DNA of 43,463 nucleotides from Candidatus Corynebacterium gallistercoris. GTDB taxonomy: Bacteria; Actinomycetota; Actinomycetes; Mycobacteriales; Mycobacteriaceae. The notes below the pieces were generated by a model. The model had not been told where the DNA came from and ran no database searches. It worked only from the letters and a program-made list of their open reading frames with translations. The position numbers were made by a program, and so were the translations under genes. Of the stretch, positions 19,001 to 26,866 are shown in pieces. The DNA lies in assembly GCA_019114175.1 (NCBI GenBank), contig DXFZ01000106.1:1-43463 (forward strand), in the 5' to 3' direction. Position 1 is the first letter of the stretch; the number at the start of each line of letters is the position of its first letter.

Positions 19001-19273
19001 GGCAACCTTCTTGCCGCGCATCGTCTGGTAACGGGGAACGATGTCCTTGACGTAGCCGGTCAACAGGTGCCCGTAGTGGGGCAAGCCGTTAGCGAAGGGG
19101 GGCCCATCGTAGAAGACGTACTCCTCCGCTCCTTCGCGGGCGGCGATGGATTCGAGGAACGTCTTGTCCTTCGCCCAGTAGTCCAGGACGTTCTTTTCTA
19201 GCGCGGGGAAGGCGGTGGATCCGCCTTGGGACATGTCTTCGCGGGGATACGCTCCGCCGGCGGGGGTGCTCAT
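16088..19273 (-). CDS. ileS: Isoleucyl-tRNA synthetase, eukaryote-like (type 2) form
   Basis: Charges tRNA-Ile. The 1061-residue class I synthetase has the HIGH signature as HYGH (H66-H69, in [12 protein letters not shown]) and KMSKS at 635-639 (GLKMSKSKG). A long CP1 editing domain lies between them. Length, the segment [15 protein letters not shown] and the C-terminal region resemble the eukaryote-like IleS of mycobacteria rather than the E. coli type; that class is generally less mupirocin-sensitive. The start is ATG 19273; GGGAG lies 12 nt upstream and is sequestered in the T-box leader. A TTG at 19285 is in frame but directly abuts that GGGAG. Confidence 0.96.
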   Translation of the reverse strand: MSTPAGGAYPREDMSQGGSTAFPALEKNVLDYWAKDKTFLESIAAREGAEEYVFYDGPPFANGLPHYGHLLTGYVKDIVPRYQTMRGKKVARVFGWDCHGLPAELEAEKQLGIKDRAGIEKMGMKAFNDYCATSVLKYTDEWQEYVTRQARWVDFDNGYKTMDPEFMESVMWAFKALYDKGLIYQGFRVLPYSWAEHTPLSNQETRLDDSYKMRQDPTLTVTMPFTGARPGTAAEQTLADHPEFADAAAIAWTTTPWTLPSNVALAVNPAVTYALVKVGDQGAEGFQGKALVLAENLIGEYAQELGEDREVLLTLTGDKLVGLTYEPVFPHFKDARNAFQVLAADYVTTEDGTGIVHQAPAFGEDDMNTTNAADIELVIPVDMDGKFTSQVPEYEGQLVFDSNKHIIKDLKAAGRVVRHRTIEHSYPHSWRSGEPLIYMALPSWFVAVTKIRDRMVELNREQIEWMPAHIRDGQFGKWLEGARDWNISRNRYWGAPIPVWVSDSEEYPRMDVYGSLEELEADFGVRPASLHRPDIDELTRPNPDDPTGQSTMRRVPEVLDCWFESGSMSFAQKHYPFENKEWFETHSPADFIVEYSGQTRGWFYTMHVLSTALFDRPAFKKVVAHGIVLGDDGLKMSKSKGNYPDVNEVFDRDGSDAMRWFLMSSPILRGGNLIVTEQGIREGVRQAMLPMWNAYSFLRLYASKPAQWDTSSTNVLDRYILAKLHDTVQAVTEALDNTSVAVACDEVRWFCDALTNWYVRRSRERFWAGDEEHPEAFNTLYTVLETLSRVAAPLLPMTTEVIWRGLTGERSVHLADWPDASALPADDDLVAAMDAVRAISSATSSLRKAHKLRNRLPLPAITVALPEAHDLDEFTQIIADEVNVKDVTLTSDVDSVGRFDVVVNARAAGPRLGKDMQKVIKAVKSGEYQVAEDGTVTAAGIQLQEGEFSRKLVAEDPEHTAEVAGLGGLVVLDTTVTEELEAEGWAADRIRAVQEARKAKGLEVSDRISLRLSVPADKEEWARTHAESIAREVLATSVEVVVDEDLPFEVADGCSADIEVV

Positions 19274-19555
19274 CGCTTGATCCAACTCCCTTGGTGTCGA
19301 TCACGCTGCGTCGAATGCAGCGCCAAACAATATTCTGACACCAGGGGCGATTCTTAACCGCGGTACCACCCTGTTGAGTCACACCCACTGTGACCAGTGG
19401 GTGCATCCCGCTCATCTTACGGCGATATCGTGCCGCGACCCCGCCCGGTTCTACTGAGCACATGCGCCAAGCGCATACGCCGTTCTTCCGGTGACACTCC
19501 CCGGTGATGGCCGGATCAACGTGAAAGGATTAGTTGTTGCTGTGGATTAACGTAG
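19274..19555 (-). ncRNA. T-box leader of ileS (translational type)
   Basis: The minus strand carries the canonical T-box AGGGTGGTACCGCG (plus 19359-19372). Just upstream is a perfect 9-bp hairpin, CACCCACTG / CAGTGGGTG (19382-19403), taken as Stem III. Downstream, CCCCTGGTGTC (19337-19347) can pair with GACACCAAGGGAG (19286-19298). The latter contains the ileS Shine-Dalgarno, so this is the sequestrator and the switch acts on translation. The specifier codon is not secure: AUC occurs in hairpin-loop contexts at 19424-19426 and 19506-19508. The leader 5' end is inferred from the -10 box. Confidence 0.88.
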
Positions 19556-19561
19556 TTCCAC

Positions 19562-19567
19562 AATATA
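19562..19567 (-). promoter_or_regulatory. -10 box of the ileS leader
   Basis: TATATT on the minus strand, 8 bp after the stop of the small membrane protein gene. It would start the leader near 19555. The -35 is weak. Confidence 0.45.
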
Positions 19568-19575
19568 CACGCCTT

Positions 19576-19731
19576 TTAGCGTGGGCGCTTGTACCAGTCC
19601 ACACAGAACAGGATCACGCCGATAGCTGCCACTGCGGTGCACACCCAGGCCAGCGCCGTGGATCCAGTCCACAGCGCCAGCACCAAGGAAATGAACCCCA
19701 GGGCGGCAAGAAGCAATACCGCTAGAAGCAT
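19576..19731 (-). CDS. Small two-helix membrane protein between wag31 and ileS
   Basis: A 51-residue protein. ATG 19731 lies six bases after the wag31 stop. It reads MLLAVLLLAALGFISLVLAL, then a short polar turn (WTGST), a second hydrophobic segment (LAWVCTAVAAIGVILFCVDW) and a basic end, YKRPR. Both segments are long enough to span the membrane, giving a hairpin with the basic tail inside. The position directly behind wag31 suggests co-transcription and perhaps a role near the pole, but no function is known to me. A similar tiny gene follows wag31 in other corynebacteria, as far as I recall. Confidence 0.75.
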   Translation of the reverse strand: MLLAVLLLAALGFISLVLALWTGSTALAWVCTAVAAIGVILFCVDWYKRPR

Positions 19732-19737
19732 GTGATG

Positions 19738-20856
19738 TTAGCGGTTTCCACCGTCAACATCGATGGAGCCTGCTGGTGCGGCGGTGCCGCGGCTATTCAG
19801 CTCCTCCAGCTGGGACTCCAGGAAGGTCTTCAGGCGAGTGCGGTACTCGCGCTCGTAGGTGCGCAGCTCTTCGATGCGTGCCTCGAGTGCGGACTGCTGC
19901 TTCTTCACCGTGGTCATGATCTCGGTGTGCTTGCGCTCTGCATCCTGCTGCAGGGCGTTAGCCTTCTCCTGGGCGGAGCGGATCTGCGCCTCGGACTGAG
20001 CATTAGCATCGGAGATCATAGTCTCGGAACGCTGCTTGGCATCCGCCAGCTGGGTCTCGGACTTCTCCTTCGCGTCCGCCAGCATCTTCTCAGAACGCTG
20101 CTTCGCGTCAGACAGCGTCGCGTCAGCCTTCTTCTGCGCCTCGGTGACGGTGGCCTTGGAGGAAGAGTCCGCATCAGCGATGGTCTTCTTCGCGTTGGCG
20201 CGCGCCTCCTCCAGCATGGAGGTGGACTCTGCCTTGGCATCGGAGGTCAGGCGGTCTGCCATTTCCTGAGCCAGGGACAGCACGCGCGCTGCCTGCATGT
20301 GGGTCTCGGCAGTGGCCACGCCAGACTTGCCGTCGCCCTCAGCAGCGGCGGGGGTAGCGGCAGCAGCAGCCGGAGCGGCAGAAGCAGAGGATGCCTTCTT
20401 CTTAGCCTCGGCAGCCTCAGCCTCAGCCTTCTTGGCGCGCTCCTCAGCGGCCTTCAGCTTGTCCTCAGCGCTCTGGGCGCGGGACTCAGCCTGACGCAGC
20501 TTGGCCTCGTACTGGCTCTTGGCGTTGCTATCAGCCTGGGAAGCCTGGGAAGCCTGCTTTTTGCTCTCAGCCTCAAACTCGGCACGCAGATCGGCCCGCA
20601 CCTCGGACTCAATCTGGCGACGCAGCGCAGCCTCATCCACCTTTGGTGCCACTGCGGCGGCAGGAGCAGCGGAACCAGAGTTCTTGGAGAGGTCCTCTAC
20701 CTTCGCCTTGAGGTCAGAGTTCTCATCCTGCAGCTCTGCCAGGGTGTCCTCAACCAGATCCAGGAACTGGTCTACTTCATCCTCGTTATAACCCCGCTTG
20801 CCAATAGGCGGCTTGCTGAACGCGACGTTGTGCACATCAGCTGGTGTGAGTGGCAT
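19738..20856 (-). CDS. wag31: Polar growth organiser Wag31/DivIVA
   Basis: Cytoplasmic coiled-coil scaffold that marks the poles and directs peptidoglycan synthesis in Corynebacteriales. The 372-residue protein has the DivIVA N-terminal lipid-binding domain ([20 protein letters not shown] and [15 protein letters not shown], residues 3-37). A first coiled coil covers about 76-155 and an Ala/Pro-rich linker about 156-175. A long second coiled coil of 11-residue repeats (193-313) and a final helix ([17 protein letters not shown]) follow. It begins at ATG 20856 with GAAAGG eight bases upstream, behind its own 310-bp spacer and a terminator, so it is probably transcribed apart from the ftsZ group. 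Confidence 0.96.
   Translation of the reverse strand: MPLTPADVHNVAFSKPPIGKRGYNEDEVDQFLDLVEDTLAELQDENSDLKAKVEDLSKNSGSAAPAAAVAPKVDEAALRRQIESEVRADLRAEFEAESKKQASQASQADSNAKSQYEAKLRQAESRAQSAEDKLKAAEERAKKAEAEAAEAKKKASSASAAPAAAAATPAAAEGDGKSGVATAETHMQAARVLSLAQEMADRLTSDAKAESTSMLEEARANAKKTIADADSSSKATVTEAQKKADATLSDAKQRSEKMLADAKEKSETQLADAKQRSETMISDANAQSEAQIRSAQEKANALQQDAERKHTEIMTTVKKQQSALEARIEELRTYEREYRTRLKTFLESQLEELNSRGTAAPAGSIDVDGGNR
19918..20280 (-). repeat. Eleven tandem 33-bp units encoding 11-residue (hendecad) repeats in wag31
   Basis: Residues 193-313 divide without gaps into eleven 11-mers. Examples are [33 protein letters not shown] and [11 protein letters not shown]. Position 4 is Ala in all eleven, and position 1 is L/I/V in nine. 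DNA copies have diverged, so this is protein periodicity rather than a recent expansion. Confidence 0.85.
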
Positions 20857-21166
20857 AGGTTGTCCCTTTCCTTTTTCGCAAGAGCCTCACTGTGCAAGAA
20901 GGCCTTCTGAAAGCTTAAACAGTATCAAACAGCTAAAAGTCTACCACTAGCAACAGCCTAAGGCTCAACTTTAGCTATAGATTTCCACCCACAAAACATA
21001 AATACCGCCGCCGCGCGAAACCCACTCCCACGCGACGACGGCACCCTACACACGACATCTCCACGTACCTCTTCTGCTACGACCAAGGTATGGGCGAAGA
21101 CGTCAATGCGTTACCTTACTACTAGCCGGAACCGTTTTCAAACCGGCCGACCAGCTAAAATATTCG
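20857..21166. other. 310-bp spacer between yggT and wag31
   Basis: No convincing gene is seen. On the minus strand it holds, in order, a weak GCCGG/CCGGC hairpin soon after the yggT stop, the terminator-like hairpin listed separately, and an AT-richer stretch (about 20890-21000) that should contain the wag31 promoter. GATACT at about 20920 is a possible -10, but no -35 is properly spaced. AAAGGAAAGGGA before ATG 20856 is the wag31 Shine-Dalgarno. Confidence 0.5.
21005..21041 (-). terminator. Candidate terminator after the ftsZ-yggT group
   Basis: Hairpin of CCGTCGTCGCG with CGCGGCGGCGG (nine of eleven pairs, 15-nt loop). On the minus strand it is followed by TATTTATGTTTTG. It separates yggT from wag31. 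Confidence 0.55.
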
Positions 21167-21454
21167 CTACAGAAACGCCCGCAACACAATCGTCAGCAGC
21201 TGCAAACCGAAGAACAACACCAGGACGGATACGTCCAGGCCTACCCCGCCCAGCTGAATGGGCGGGATCACCCTCCGCAGCGCCTTGACCGGCGGGTCCG
21301 TCAGCACAAAGATCGGCTCCGCCACGATGCTAAACCACCGCTGCGGCCGCCAATTCCGCGAGAAGGACTGGATCATTTCAATGACGATCCGCAGCAGCAA
21401 AATCAGCACATAGAGGCGGACCAGGAGAATGAGCAGCCAGATCAGGTCGGTCAC
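21167..21454 (-). CDS. YggT family membrane protein
   Basis: A 95-residue integral membrane protein with two hydrophobic halves (WLLILLVRLYVLILLLRIVI and LDVSVLVLFFGLQLLTIVLR). They flank the YggT loop SFSRNWRPQRWF, then AEPIFVLTDPPVKALRRVIPPI. YggT proteins sit next to sepF/ftsZ in many Gram-positive and cyanobacterial genomes and are implicated in division or chromosome-organisation phenotypes in some species; the mechanism is unknown. The start is GTG 21454, two bases after the sepF stop, so it is the last gene of the operon before the terminator. Confidence 0.93.
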   Translation of the reverse strand: MTDLIWLLILLVRLYVLILLLRIVIEMIQSFSRNWRPQRWFSIVAEPIFVLTDPPVKALRRVIPPIQLGGVGLDVSVLVLFFGLQLLTIVLRAFL

Positions 21455-21456
21455 CG

Positions 21457-21987
21457 TTACAGATCCTCCGCCACTGCGTCCAGCTGATCCTGCTCCAGCG
21501 TCACGCCAGCGGGGATGAGAACGAAGTTGCGCACGCCCTTGAGCTTCTTCAGCTGCGCATCCAAGCCACGGCTCAGACCGGCGGCGAAGTCCAGCACGCG
21601 AGTGGCCTCACCCTTTTCCATGCCGCTCAAAGAGAAGGCAACGATGTCACCCTTCTTCAACTCCTCAGCCAGGTTGCCGGCCTGGGTGTAATTCCCCAGG
21701 GTCATGGCTGTGTAGCTCGGCTGCGCTGGCTCAACCATGCGGCCAGCTCCGGCGGACTCGTAGCGGCTGCGTGCCGGCGGGGTGGCGTCGGAAGAAGAAT
21801 AACGAGACCCACGAGGCGCGTAACGATCCTCCCGCAGCTCGCCCCGCTCGCCCCGGGAATCATTGCGGTACGGTGCGTAGCCGCCGCGCTCGTCACGGTA
21901 GTTGTCCTCGGTGTAGCTATCGTTGTACTGCTCTACAGCACCGAAACCGAAGAACTCCTTGATCTTATCCATCTGACTGTTTCCCAT
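21457..21987 (-). CDS. sepF: Cell division protein SepF
   Basis: Membrane anchor for FtsZ in bacteria lacking FtsA, as here. The protein is 176 residues. A short amphipathic N-terminus (MDKIKEFFGFG) binds membrane. An Arg/Asp/Tyr-rich disordered linker covers about residues 17-75. The SepF core follows (from about YTAMTLGNYTQAGNLAEEL, through GDIVAFSLSGMEKGEATRVLDFAAGL, to FVLIPAGVTLEQDQLDAVAEDL). ATG 21987 is preferred because AAAGG lies nine bases upstream; a TTG at 22017 is in frame but lies before that ribosome-binding site. Confidence 0.94.
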   Translation of the reverse strand: MGNSQMDKIKEFFGFGAVEQYNDSYTEDNYRDERGGYAPYRNDSRGERGELREDRYAPRGSRYSSSDATPPARSRYESAGAGRMVEPAQPSYTAMTLGNYTQAGNLAEELKKGDIVAFSLSGMEKGEATRVLDFAAGLSRGLDAQLKKLKGVRNFVLIPAGVTLEQDQLDAVAEDL

Positions 21988-22013
21988 CCCGGTCGTCCTT
22001 TCATTTCTGCTGT

Positions 22014-22733
22014 TCAAATTACTGGGCGCGGGCCCATGATGTCCGTTCCGACACGCACCAAGGTGGACCCGTGCGCAATTGCTGTTTCTAAATCTTGGCT
22101 CATCCCCGCCGAATACACCGGCACGCCTACGACGCGGTCCGCGAAAGAATCCAACAGCTCGCGGCCGGTGGCAAAGACCTCTGCCGGATCGTGGTTCAGG
22201 GGCGGGACGGTCATGAGGCCGCGGAGCTCAAGGTTGGCGGAGTTACTTACTCGGTCTGCCAATTCATCTATTTTTTCGGCGACGGCACCCCCGCGGCTCG
22301 GATCACCATCCGCACTGTATTGGATGAGGACGGGAAGCGTGTCCTCACGGTCACCGCGCTCCAGCGCCAGGCCAGCCCCGCGATCGAGAGCCTCCGCCAG
22401 CTTCACGCTGTCCACGGTGTGCACGGCGGCGGCCCAGCGGGCCACGGAGTTCGCCTTCTTCGTCTGGATCTGCCCCACCATATGGATGGCCGGCCTGCCG
22501 CCGAGCTCGGCGTGCTTGGCCTTGGCCTCCTGCTCGCGGTTCTCCCCCACCGCGTCCACGCCGAACTGCCGCATGAGTGCAATGTCCTGGGCGGGATGAA
22601 ACTTGGTGATCGGCAGCAGGTCCGCGCCTCCCGCCAGTGCGATGCGGCGGCGCACCTGCTGGAGGTTGCGCGCGATCTGCGCGGCGCGGTCCTGCTGGTC
22701 TTCCGGGATGTTGTTGGCCTGGATGTGTGTCAC
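22014..22733 (-). CDS. YggS/PLPBP family pyridoxal-phosphate homeostasis protein
   Basis: A PLP-binding fold-type III barrel without known catalytic activity, involved in vitamin B6 and amino-acid homeostasis. The protein is 239 residues. The PLP lysine is K44 in LLPITKFHPAQDI; GENREQEAKAK, HMVGQIQTKKAN, LRGLMTVPP and SAGMSQDLETAIAHGST are family motifs. The start is GTG 22733, overlapping the pgeF stop as GTGA; a longer frame to 22892 lies inside pgeF. This pgeF-yggS-sepF-yggT order is typical for Gram-positive dcw clusters. Confidence 0.94.
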   Translation of the reverse strand: MTHIQANNIPEDQQDRAAQIARNLQQVRRRIALAGGADLLPITKFHPAQDIALMRQFGVDAVGENREQEAKAKHAELGGRPAIHMVGQIQTKKANSVARWAAAVHTVDSVKLAEALDRGAGLALERGDREDTLPVLIQYSADGDPSRGGAVAEKIDELADRVSNSANLELRGLMTVPPLNHDPAEVFATGRELLDSFADRVVGVPVYSAGMSQDLETAIAHGSTLVRVGTDIMGPRPVI

Positions 22734-23398
22734 TCCATCCAGATTACGCCAGCCTGCCGGCCGGTCGCCCCTTCCCTCCGGTAAGAAAAGAAGTTGTCTT
22801 CTGTAATGGTGCACCGGGGGTCGGCATCGATGCTGCGCACACCGAGGGAGAGCAGCTGGCGGGTGAGGCCCGCGCGCACGTCGATACCGCATGTCCCTTC
22901 CACGGTAGTGGTGCGGGAACCTGGCAGCTTGGACTCCACATCGGCTGCCATGTCCTCCGGGACCTCGTACTTCTCACCGCTCGCGGCCGCACCCATGAGG
23001 GCGTGGATGTTGGCGGGAACAGCTCCCAGTTCCTCCATGCGTTGCACGGTGCGGCGGATGATGCCATTTCTGGCGCCCATGCGCCCGGCGTGGACGGCGG
23101 CGATGATGCCTGCATCCTCATCAGAGAGCAGCACCGGTACGCAGTCTGCGGTGAGAACCACCAGGCCGACATTGTTCAGCGTGGTCACCAGCGCGTCCGT
23201 GGCGGGCACCGGGGAGGCGAGGTTGTCAGCGGTGACCTCGGTGACGGTGGGTGAATGGATCTGCTCCATGAACACCAGGTCCACGCCCAGCAGCGCGCTG
23301 AGCTTATCCCGGTTGTTCTTCACCCGCGCGGGATCATCCCCCACGTGGTCGCCCAGGTTGCCCGCGCGGCGGTCAGTGAAGACCTTGCGTACGCCCAT
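22730..23398 (-). CDS. pgeF: Peptidoglycan editing factor / laccase-domain (YfiH) protein
   Basis: A 222-residue protein of the Cu/Zn-binding YfiH/DUF152 family. In E. coli PgeF prevents misincorporation of L-Ser for L-Ala in the peptidoglycan stem; other members act as purine nucleoside enzymes. The metal ligands are visible: His in EQIHSPTV, Cys in LTADCVPVLL and His in AAVHAGRMG. The usual GPAIxxCCYEV stretch is replaced by GAAASGEKYEV, so the second Cys region differs from the enterobacterial form. The ATG shares one base with the ftsZ stop (TAATG), indicating coupling. Confidence 0.92.
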   Translation of the reverse strand: MGVRKVFTDRRAGNLGDHVGDDPARVKNNRDKLSALLGVDLVFMEQIHSPTVTEVTADNLASPVPATDALVTTLNNVGLVVLTADCVPVLLSDEDAGIIAAVHAGRMGARNGIIRRTVQRMEELGAVPANIHALMGAAASGEKYEVPEDMAADVESKLPGSRTTTVEGTCGIDVRAGLTRQLLSLGVRSIDADPRCTITEDNFFSYRREGATGRQAGVIWME

Positions 23399-24630
23399 TA
23401 GCGGAAGTCCGGGAGGTCCAGATCGTCCTCTTCCTCTTCCTGCACCGCGCGGCTATCGGTGAACAGGCCGCGGTCTGGTGCTGGGGAGGAGCTGGCGGGC
23501 GGGGTGGGGTTGCGCTTGGCGAAGCTGCTGACCGGCTCGCGGCGTTGCTCCGCCCCAGGGGCGCGCTCGCCGCCGAAGATGCTGGAGGATGCCTGCTGTG
23601 CGGGCTGCGCCTGCTGCTCTTGCTGAGCAGGCTCAGCGGAGGAGCCGCTGACGGTGCTGCGCTGGTTGGCGGATTCCGCGCTGGGGGAATCATCAAAGCC
23701 AGTGGCGATAACGGTCACGCGGACCTCGTCGCCCAGCTGGTCGTCCACGATGGTGCCGAAGATGATGTTCGCATCTTCACCAGCCTGCTGCTCCACCAGG
23801 TCCGCGGCCTCGGATACTTCCATGAGGCCCAGATCGGAGCCGCCGGCGAAGGAGAGCAGAACGCCCGTGGCGCCGCGCATGGTGGTCTCGAGCAGCGGGG
23901 AGTTGATGGCGGCCTCGGTGGCCTTGACAGCACGCTTTTCACCCCGGGAGGTGCCGATGCCCATGAGGGCGGAACCGGCATCGCTCATGACGGAACGGAC
24001 GTCCGCGAAGTCCACGTTAATCAGGCCCGGGGTGGTGATCAGCTTGGTGATACCCTCCACGCCGTTGAGCAGAACCTCGTCCGCCTTGCGGAAGGCATCC
24101 ACCATGGACATGTCCTCGTCGGACATGCGAAGCAGGGAGTCATTGGGGATGACGATCAGCGTGTCACAGACCTCGCGGAGCGCCTCGATGCCGGCCATGG
24201 CCTGCTTGGAGCGGCGCTTGCCCTCGAAGGTAAACGGGCGGGTAACCACGCCAACGGTCAGGGCGTGCTGCTTCTTGGCGATGTTCGCCACCACCGGAGC
24301 CGCACCGGTGCCGGTGCCGCCGCCTTCGCCGGCAGTCACGAAGACCATGTCAGCGCCGGCGAGCGTCTCTTCGATCTGATCCTTGTGATCCTCGGCGGAC
24401 TTGCGGCCAACCTCTGGGTTGGCGCCGGCGCCCAGGCCACGGGTCTCTTCCCGGCCGATGTCCAGCTTCACGTCGGCATCGGTGAGCATGAGAGCCTGAG
24501 CGTCAGTATTGATGGCGATGAACTCCACACCCTGGAGCTTTGCATCAATCATGCGGTTGACGGCATTGACGCCGCCACCGCCCACGCCTACTACCTTGAT
24601 TTCGGCGAGCTTTGGTCCTGGAGTTGTCAT
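23398..24630 (-). CDS. ftsZ: Cell division GTPase FtsZ
   Basis: Tubulin-like protein that forms the division ring. It has 410 residues. The N-terminal [13 protein letters not shown] and the GTP-binding GGGTGTG (103-109) are intact, and the T7 synergy region follows ([20 protein letters not shown]). A Gln/Ser/Pro-rich linker leads to the C-terminal peptide DDLDLPDFR, the partner-docking tail used by SepF/FtsW. ATG 24630 has GGAG eight bases upstream; in-frame upstream codons to 24657 include this Shine-Dalgarno. A 143-bp AT-rich spacer before it probably contains its own promoter. Confidence 0.98.
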   Translation of the reverse strand: MTTPGPKLAEIKVVGVGGGGVNAVNRMIDAKLQGVEFIAINTDAQALMLTDADVKLDIGREETRGLGAGANPEVGRKSAEDHKDQIEETLAGADMVFVTAGEGGGTGTGAAPVVANIAKKQHALTVGVVTRPFTFEGKRRSKQAMAGIEALREVCDTLIVIPNDSLLRMSDEDMSMVDAFRKADEVLLNGVEGITKLITTPGLINVDFADVRSVMSDAGSALMGIGTSRGEKRAVKATEAAINSPLLETTMRGATGVLLSFAGGSDLGLMEVSEAADLVEQQAGEDANIIFGTIVDDQLGDEVRVTVIATGFDDSPSAESANQRSTVSGSSAEPAQQEQQAQPAQQASSSIFGGERAPGAEQRREPVSSFAKRNPTPPASSSPAPDRGLFTDSRAVQEEEEDDLDLPDFR

Positions 24631-24748
24631 CGGTGTTACTCCGCCTTCCTTGAACACACGTAAATTTTTTTGGAGTCCGTTACGGGTTCCTATTTTCCAG
24701 CTCTACCAGGTATTTCCGGCGCACATTTTTCGTGGCGTGTCGTATGTT

Positions 24749-24763
24749 TAAAGTTGTACTTTA
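24749..24763. promoter_or_regulatory. Perfect inverted repeat TAAAGT-TGT-ACTTTA between ftsQ and ftsZ
   Basis: A 15-bp symmetrical site lies directly behind the ftsQ stop, in a locally AT-rich 143-bp spacer upstream of ftsZ. It could be an operator or overlap a promoter. It has no U-tract, so it is not a standard terminator. Confidence 0.4.
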
Positions 24764-24773
24764 GGGTTATTCT

Positions 24774-25430
24774 TTAATTCTTAACGGAGGGCATGGCGGG
24801 GTTAGATACATTCCACTGCTGCCCTTCGCGGCCCAATACGATGCGCGTGGCCTCCGCCTTCTCCTCAGCCCGTTCCGCAGACCCCCACGTCACGCTGCGC
24901 CCCTCGGGGAAGAACAACACCACACTCTCGGCGGTGGGGACTTCAACCTTCTCCACCTGCGCCCGCAGCTCTGGGTTCAGCGCCGTCACCGCAGTGGCTG
25001 CCGCCTCCAGCGCAGCGGAGTCATCCGCACTGGCTTTATCGAACTCCACGGAGCCTTCCGGCTGTACGCCTGCGAGGAAGACACGACCGTGGGCATCGAC
25101 TACCTGGGGGGTGTCCCCGTCCATCACAAAACCCACGGGTTCATGCTCGGTGACGTCCACCGTGATGGTGGTGGGCCAGCTGCGGGACACGGTGACCTTC
25201 TCCACCCACGGCACCGCGGATACGCCCTTGGCCGCAGTTGCGGTGTCCACCCGCAGCATGTTCTCTCCCTGATCCACGCCAGCGGCCTCTTCCACCGCCG
25301 CCACGTCCGCGTGCTTCGCACCCACTACCTCCACCGATTTCACGGTGAGGATCGGGAAGAAATAGGCAGCAGCCACCGCCACGGCGGCGATGGCCACAAC
25401 TGCCAAGATGATCCACGAGGTCTTTTTCAC
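24774..25430 (-). CDS. ftsQ: Cell division protein FtsQ/DivIB
   Basis: Bitopic divisome protein linking early and late division proteins. The 218-residue protein has a very short cytoplasmic N-terminus (KKTSW) and one membrane helix (about 6-27, IILAVVAIAAVAVAAAYFFP). The POTRA domain begins at VKSVEVVGAKHADVAAVEEA (about 31-100). A beta domain follows with VFLAGVQPEG and a segment ending WGSAERAEEKAEATRIVLG. The start is GTG 25430, immediately after the murC stop with no gap. Confidence 0.93.
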   Translation of the reverse strand: MKKTSWIILAVVAIAAVAVAAAYFFPILTVKSVEVVGAKHADVAAVEEAAGVDQGENMLRVDTATAAKGVSAVPWVEKVTVSRSWPTTITVDVTEHEPVGFVMDGDTPQVVDAHGRVFLAGVQPEGSVEFDKASADDSAALEAAATAVTALNPELRAQVEKVEVPTAESVVLFFPEGRSVTWGSAERAEEKAEATRIVLGREGQQWNVSNPAMPSVKN

Positions 25431-26849
25431 TTAAGACTCCATGGCGCGCAGAATTTCATCGGCGAGCATCGTGACGGTTCCGGCCCCAATCGTCAACACC
25501 ATGTCGCCTTCGCGGACAAGATCTGCCACGTGCGCAGCCACGGCGGAAAAGTCCGGTACGTAGTGCCAGGGGACCGTGACCTTCGAGCCAATGACCCGGG
25601 AGTCCACGCCCTCCACGGGTTCCTCACGCGCGCCGAAGATATCCAGCAGCACCACCTCATCTGCCAAAGACAGTGCCTGGGCAAATTCTTCCGCAAAGGT
25701 TATTGTCCGGGAGTACAGGTGTGGCTGGAAGACGGCGATGACTCGGCCAGCGCCCCGGGCGGTGCTGCGCTCTTGGGCGGCAGTGAGCACGGCGGTAACC
25801 TCGGTGGGGTGGTGCGCGTAGTCATCGTAGACTTCCACGCCCCTGGCACTGCCGTGATACTCGAAGCGGCGCCGCACCCCCTCAAACTCGGAGATCCCGT
25901 GGGCAAGCTTCTCTACGTCCGCGCCGAGGAGGTAGCCGCCAAGCAGGGCCGCGGTGGCGTTATGCACCATGTGGCTACCTGGGATGGATACGTCCAGGCG
26001 GACGCTGCGCCCGGCAATCGTCACTGCCGATGCGGTGCCGTAGTCCGTGACCTCGCTGGACTCAATCACCGCCCCCGCCTCTACCTGCGGGTGAGCATCC
26101 GCCGCGGCGCGGGTGCCGTAACCCACCACGCGATAGTCCAGATCCTGGCCCACCAGCAGCTCTGCCAACGCCGCTGCTCCGGGGTCATCCAGGCACACCA
26201 CCAGCGCCCCGCCCGGGCGGACGTGCTGGGCAAATTCCTCAAACACCTGCCGGTAGGCTTCCTCGGACCCGAAGTAGTCCAGGTGATCCGGTTCCACGTT
26301 GGTCACCACCGCGACCTCCGGGGAATAAGACAGGAAGGATCCATCGGATTCGTCGGCCTCGGCCACGAAAATCTCGCCGGTGCCATGGTGAGCGTTGGTG
26401 CCAGCGCGGTTGAGCTGCCCGCCGATGGCAAAGCTGGGATCCTCCCCCGCGGCCTGCAACGCTGCCACGGCCATGGAGGTCGTGGAGGTCTTGCCGTGAG
26501 TGCCTGCCAGCAGGAACGCACGCTTGTCCTCCATGAGCAGCGCCAGCACATCAGAGCGGCGCAGCACCGGAATACCCGCCTCACGGGCGGCCTTGAGCTC
26601 GGGGTTGTCCTGGGGGATGGCGGCGAATGAGGTGACCACGACAGTCGGCATGTGGCCGTCCGTTTCCAAGTTCTCCGCCGCGTGCCCGATGTGCACGCGC
26701 GCCCCCGCTGAGCGCAAGGCCAAAATGCTGCGGGAATCCTTCATGTCCGAGCCGCTGACCTGGTGGCCCCGAGCCAGGAGAATCCGGGCGATGCCGGACA
26801 TGCCGGCCCCACCGATGCCCACCATGTGTACTCGCGTCAAATCAACCAT
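25431..26849 (-). CDS. murC: UDP-N-acetylmuramate--L-alanine ligase
   Basis: Adds L-Ala to UDP-MurNAc using ATP, the first step of stem-peptide synthesis. The protein is 472 residues. The N-terminal Rossmann motif is [15 protein letters not shown] (10-24) and the ATP-binding loop is GTHGKTSTT (116-124). EADESDGSF and [11 protein letters not shown] follow as in Mur ligases, and [11 protein letters not shown] is the conserved C-domain motif. ATG 26849 has GGGGAG eight bases upstream. A GTG at 26870 overlapping the murG stop is in frame and cannot be wholly excluded. Confidence 0.96.
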   Translation of the reverse strand: MVDLTRVHMVGIGGAGMSGIARILLARGHQVSGSDMKDSRSILALRSAGARVHIGHAAENLETDGHMPTVVVTSFAAIPQDNPELKAAREAGIPVLRRSDVLALLMEDKRAFLLAGTHGKTSTTSMAVAALQAAGEDPSFAIGGQLNRAGTNAHHGTGEIFVAEADESDGSFLSYSPEVAVVTNVEPDHLDYFGSEEAYRQVFEEFAQHVRPGGALVVCLDDPGAAALAELLVGQDLDYRVVGYGTRAAADAHPQVEAGAVIESSEVTDYGTASAVTIAGRSVRLDVSIPGSHMVHNATAALLGGYLLGADVEKLAHGISEFEGVRRRFEYHGSARGVEVYDDYAHHPTEVTAVLTAAQERSTARGAGRVIAVFQPHLYSRTITFAEEFAQALSLADEVVLLDIFGAREEPVEGVDSRVIGSKVTVPWHYVPDFSAVAAHVADLVREGDMVLTIGAGTVTMLADEILRAMES

Positions 26850-26866
26850 CACTTCTACTCCCCTTG

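Noticed and set aside
19990..20110. Repeat-like DNA in wag31 as a CRISPR or minisatellite
   Set aside because: The units are diverged 33-bp codon blocks of a coiled coil, without spacers or identical repeats.
23545..24663. Plus-strand open frame (372 codons) opposite ftsZ
   Set aside because: Lies wholly antisense to ftsZ and has His/Gly-rich shadow composition.
25089..26630. Plus-strand open frame (513 codons) opposite ftsQ and murC
   Set aside because: Covers the ends of two verified genes in antisense, with no motif.
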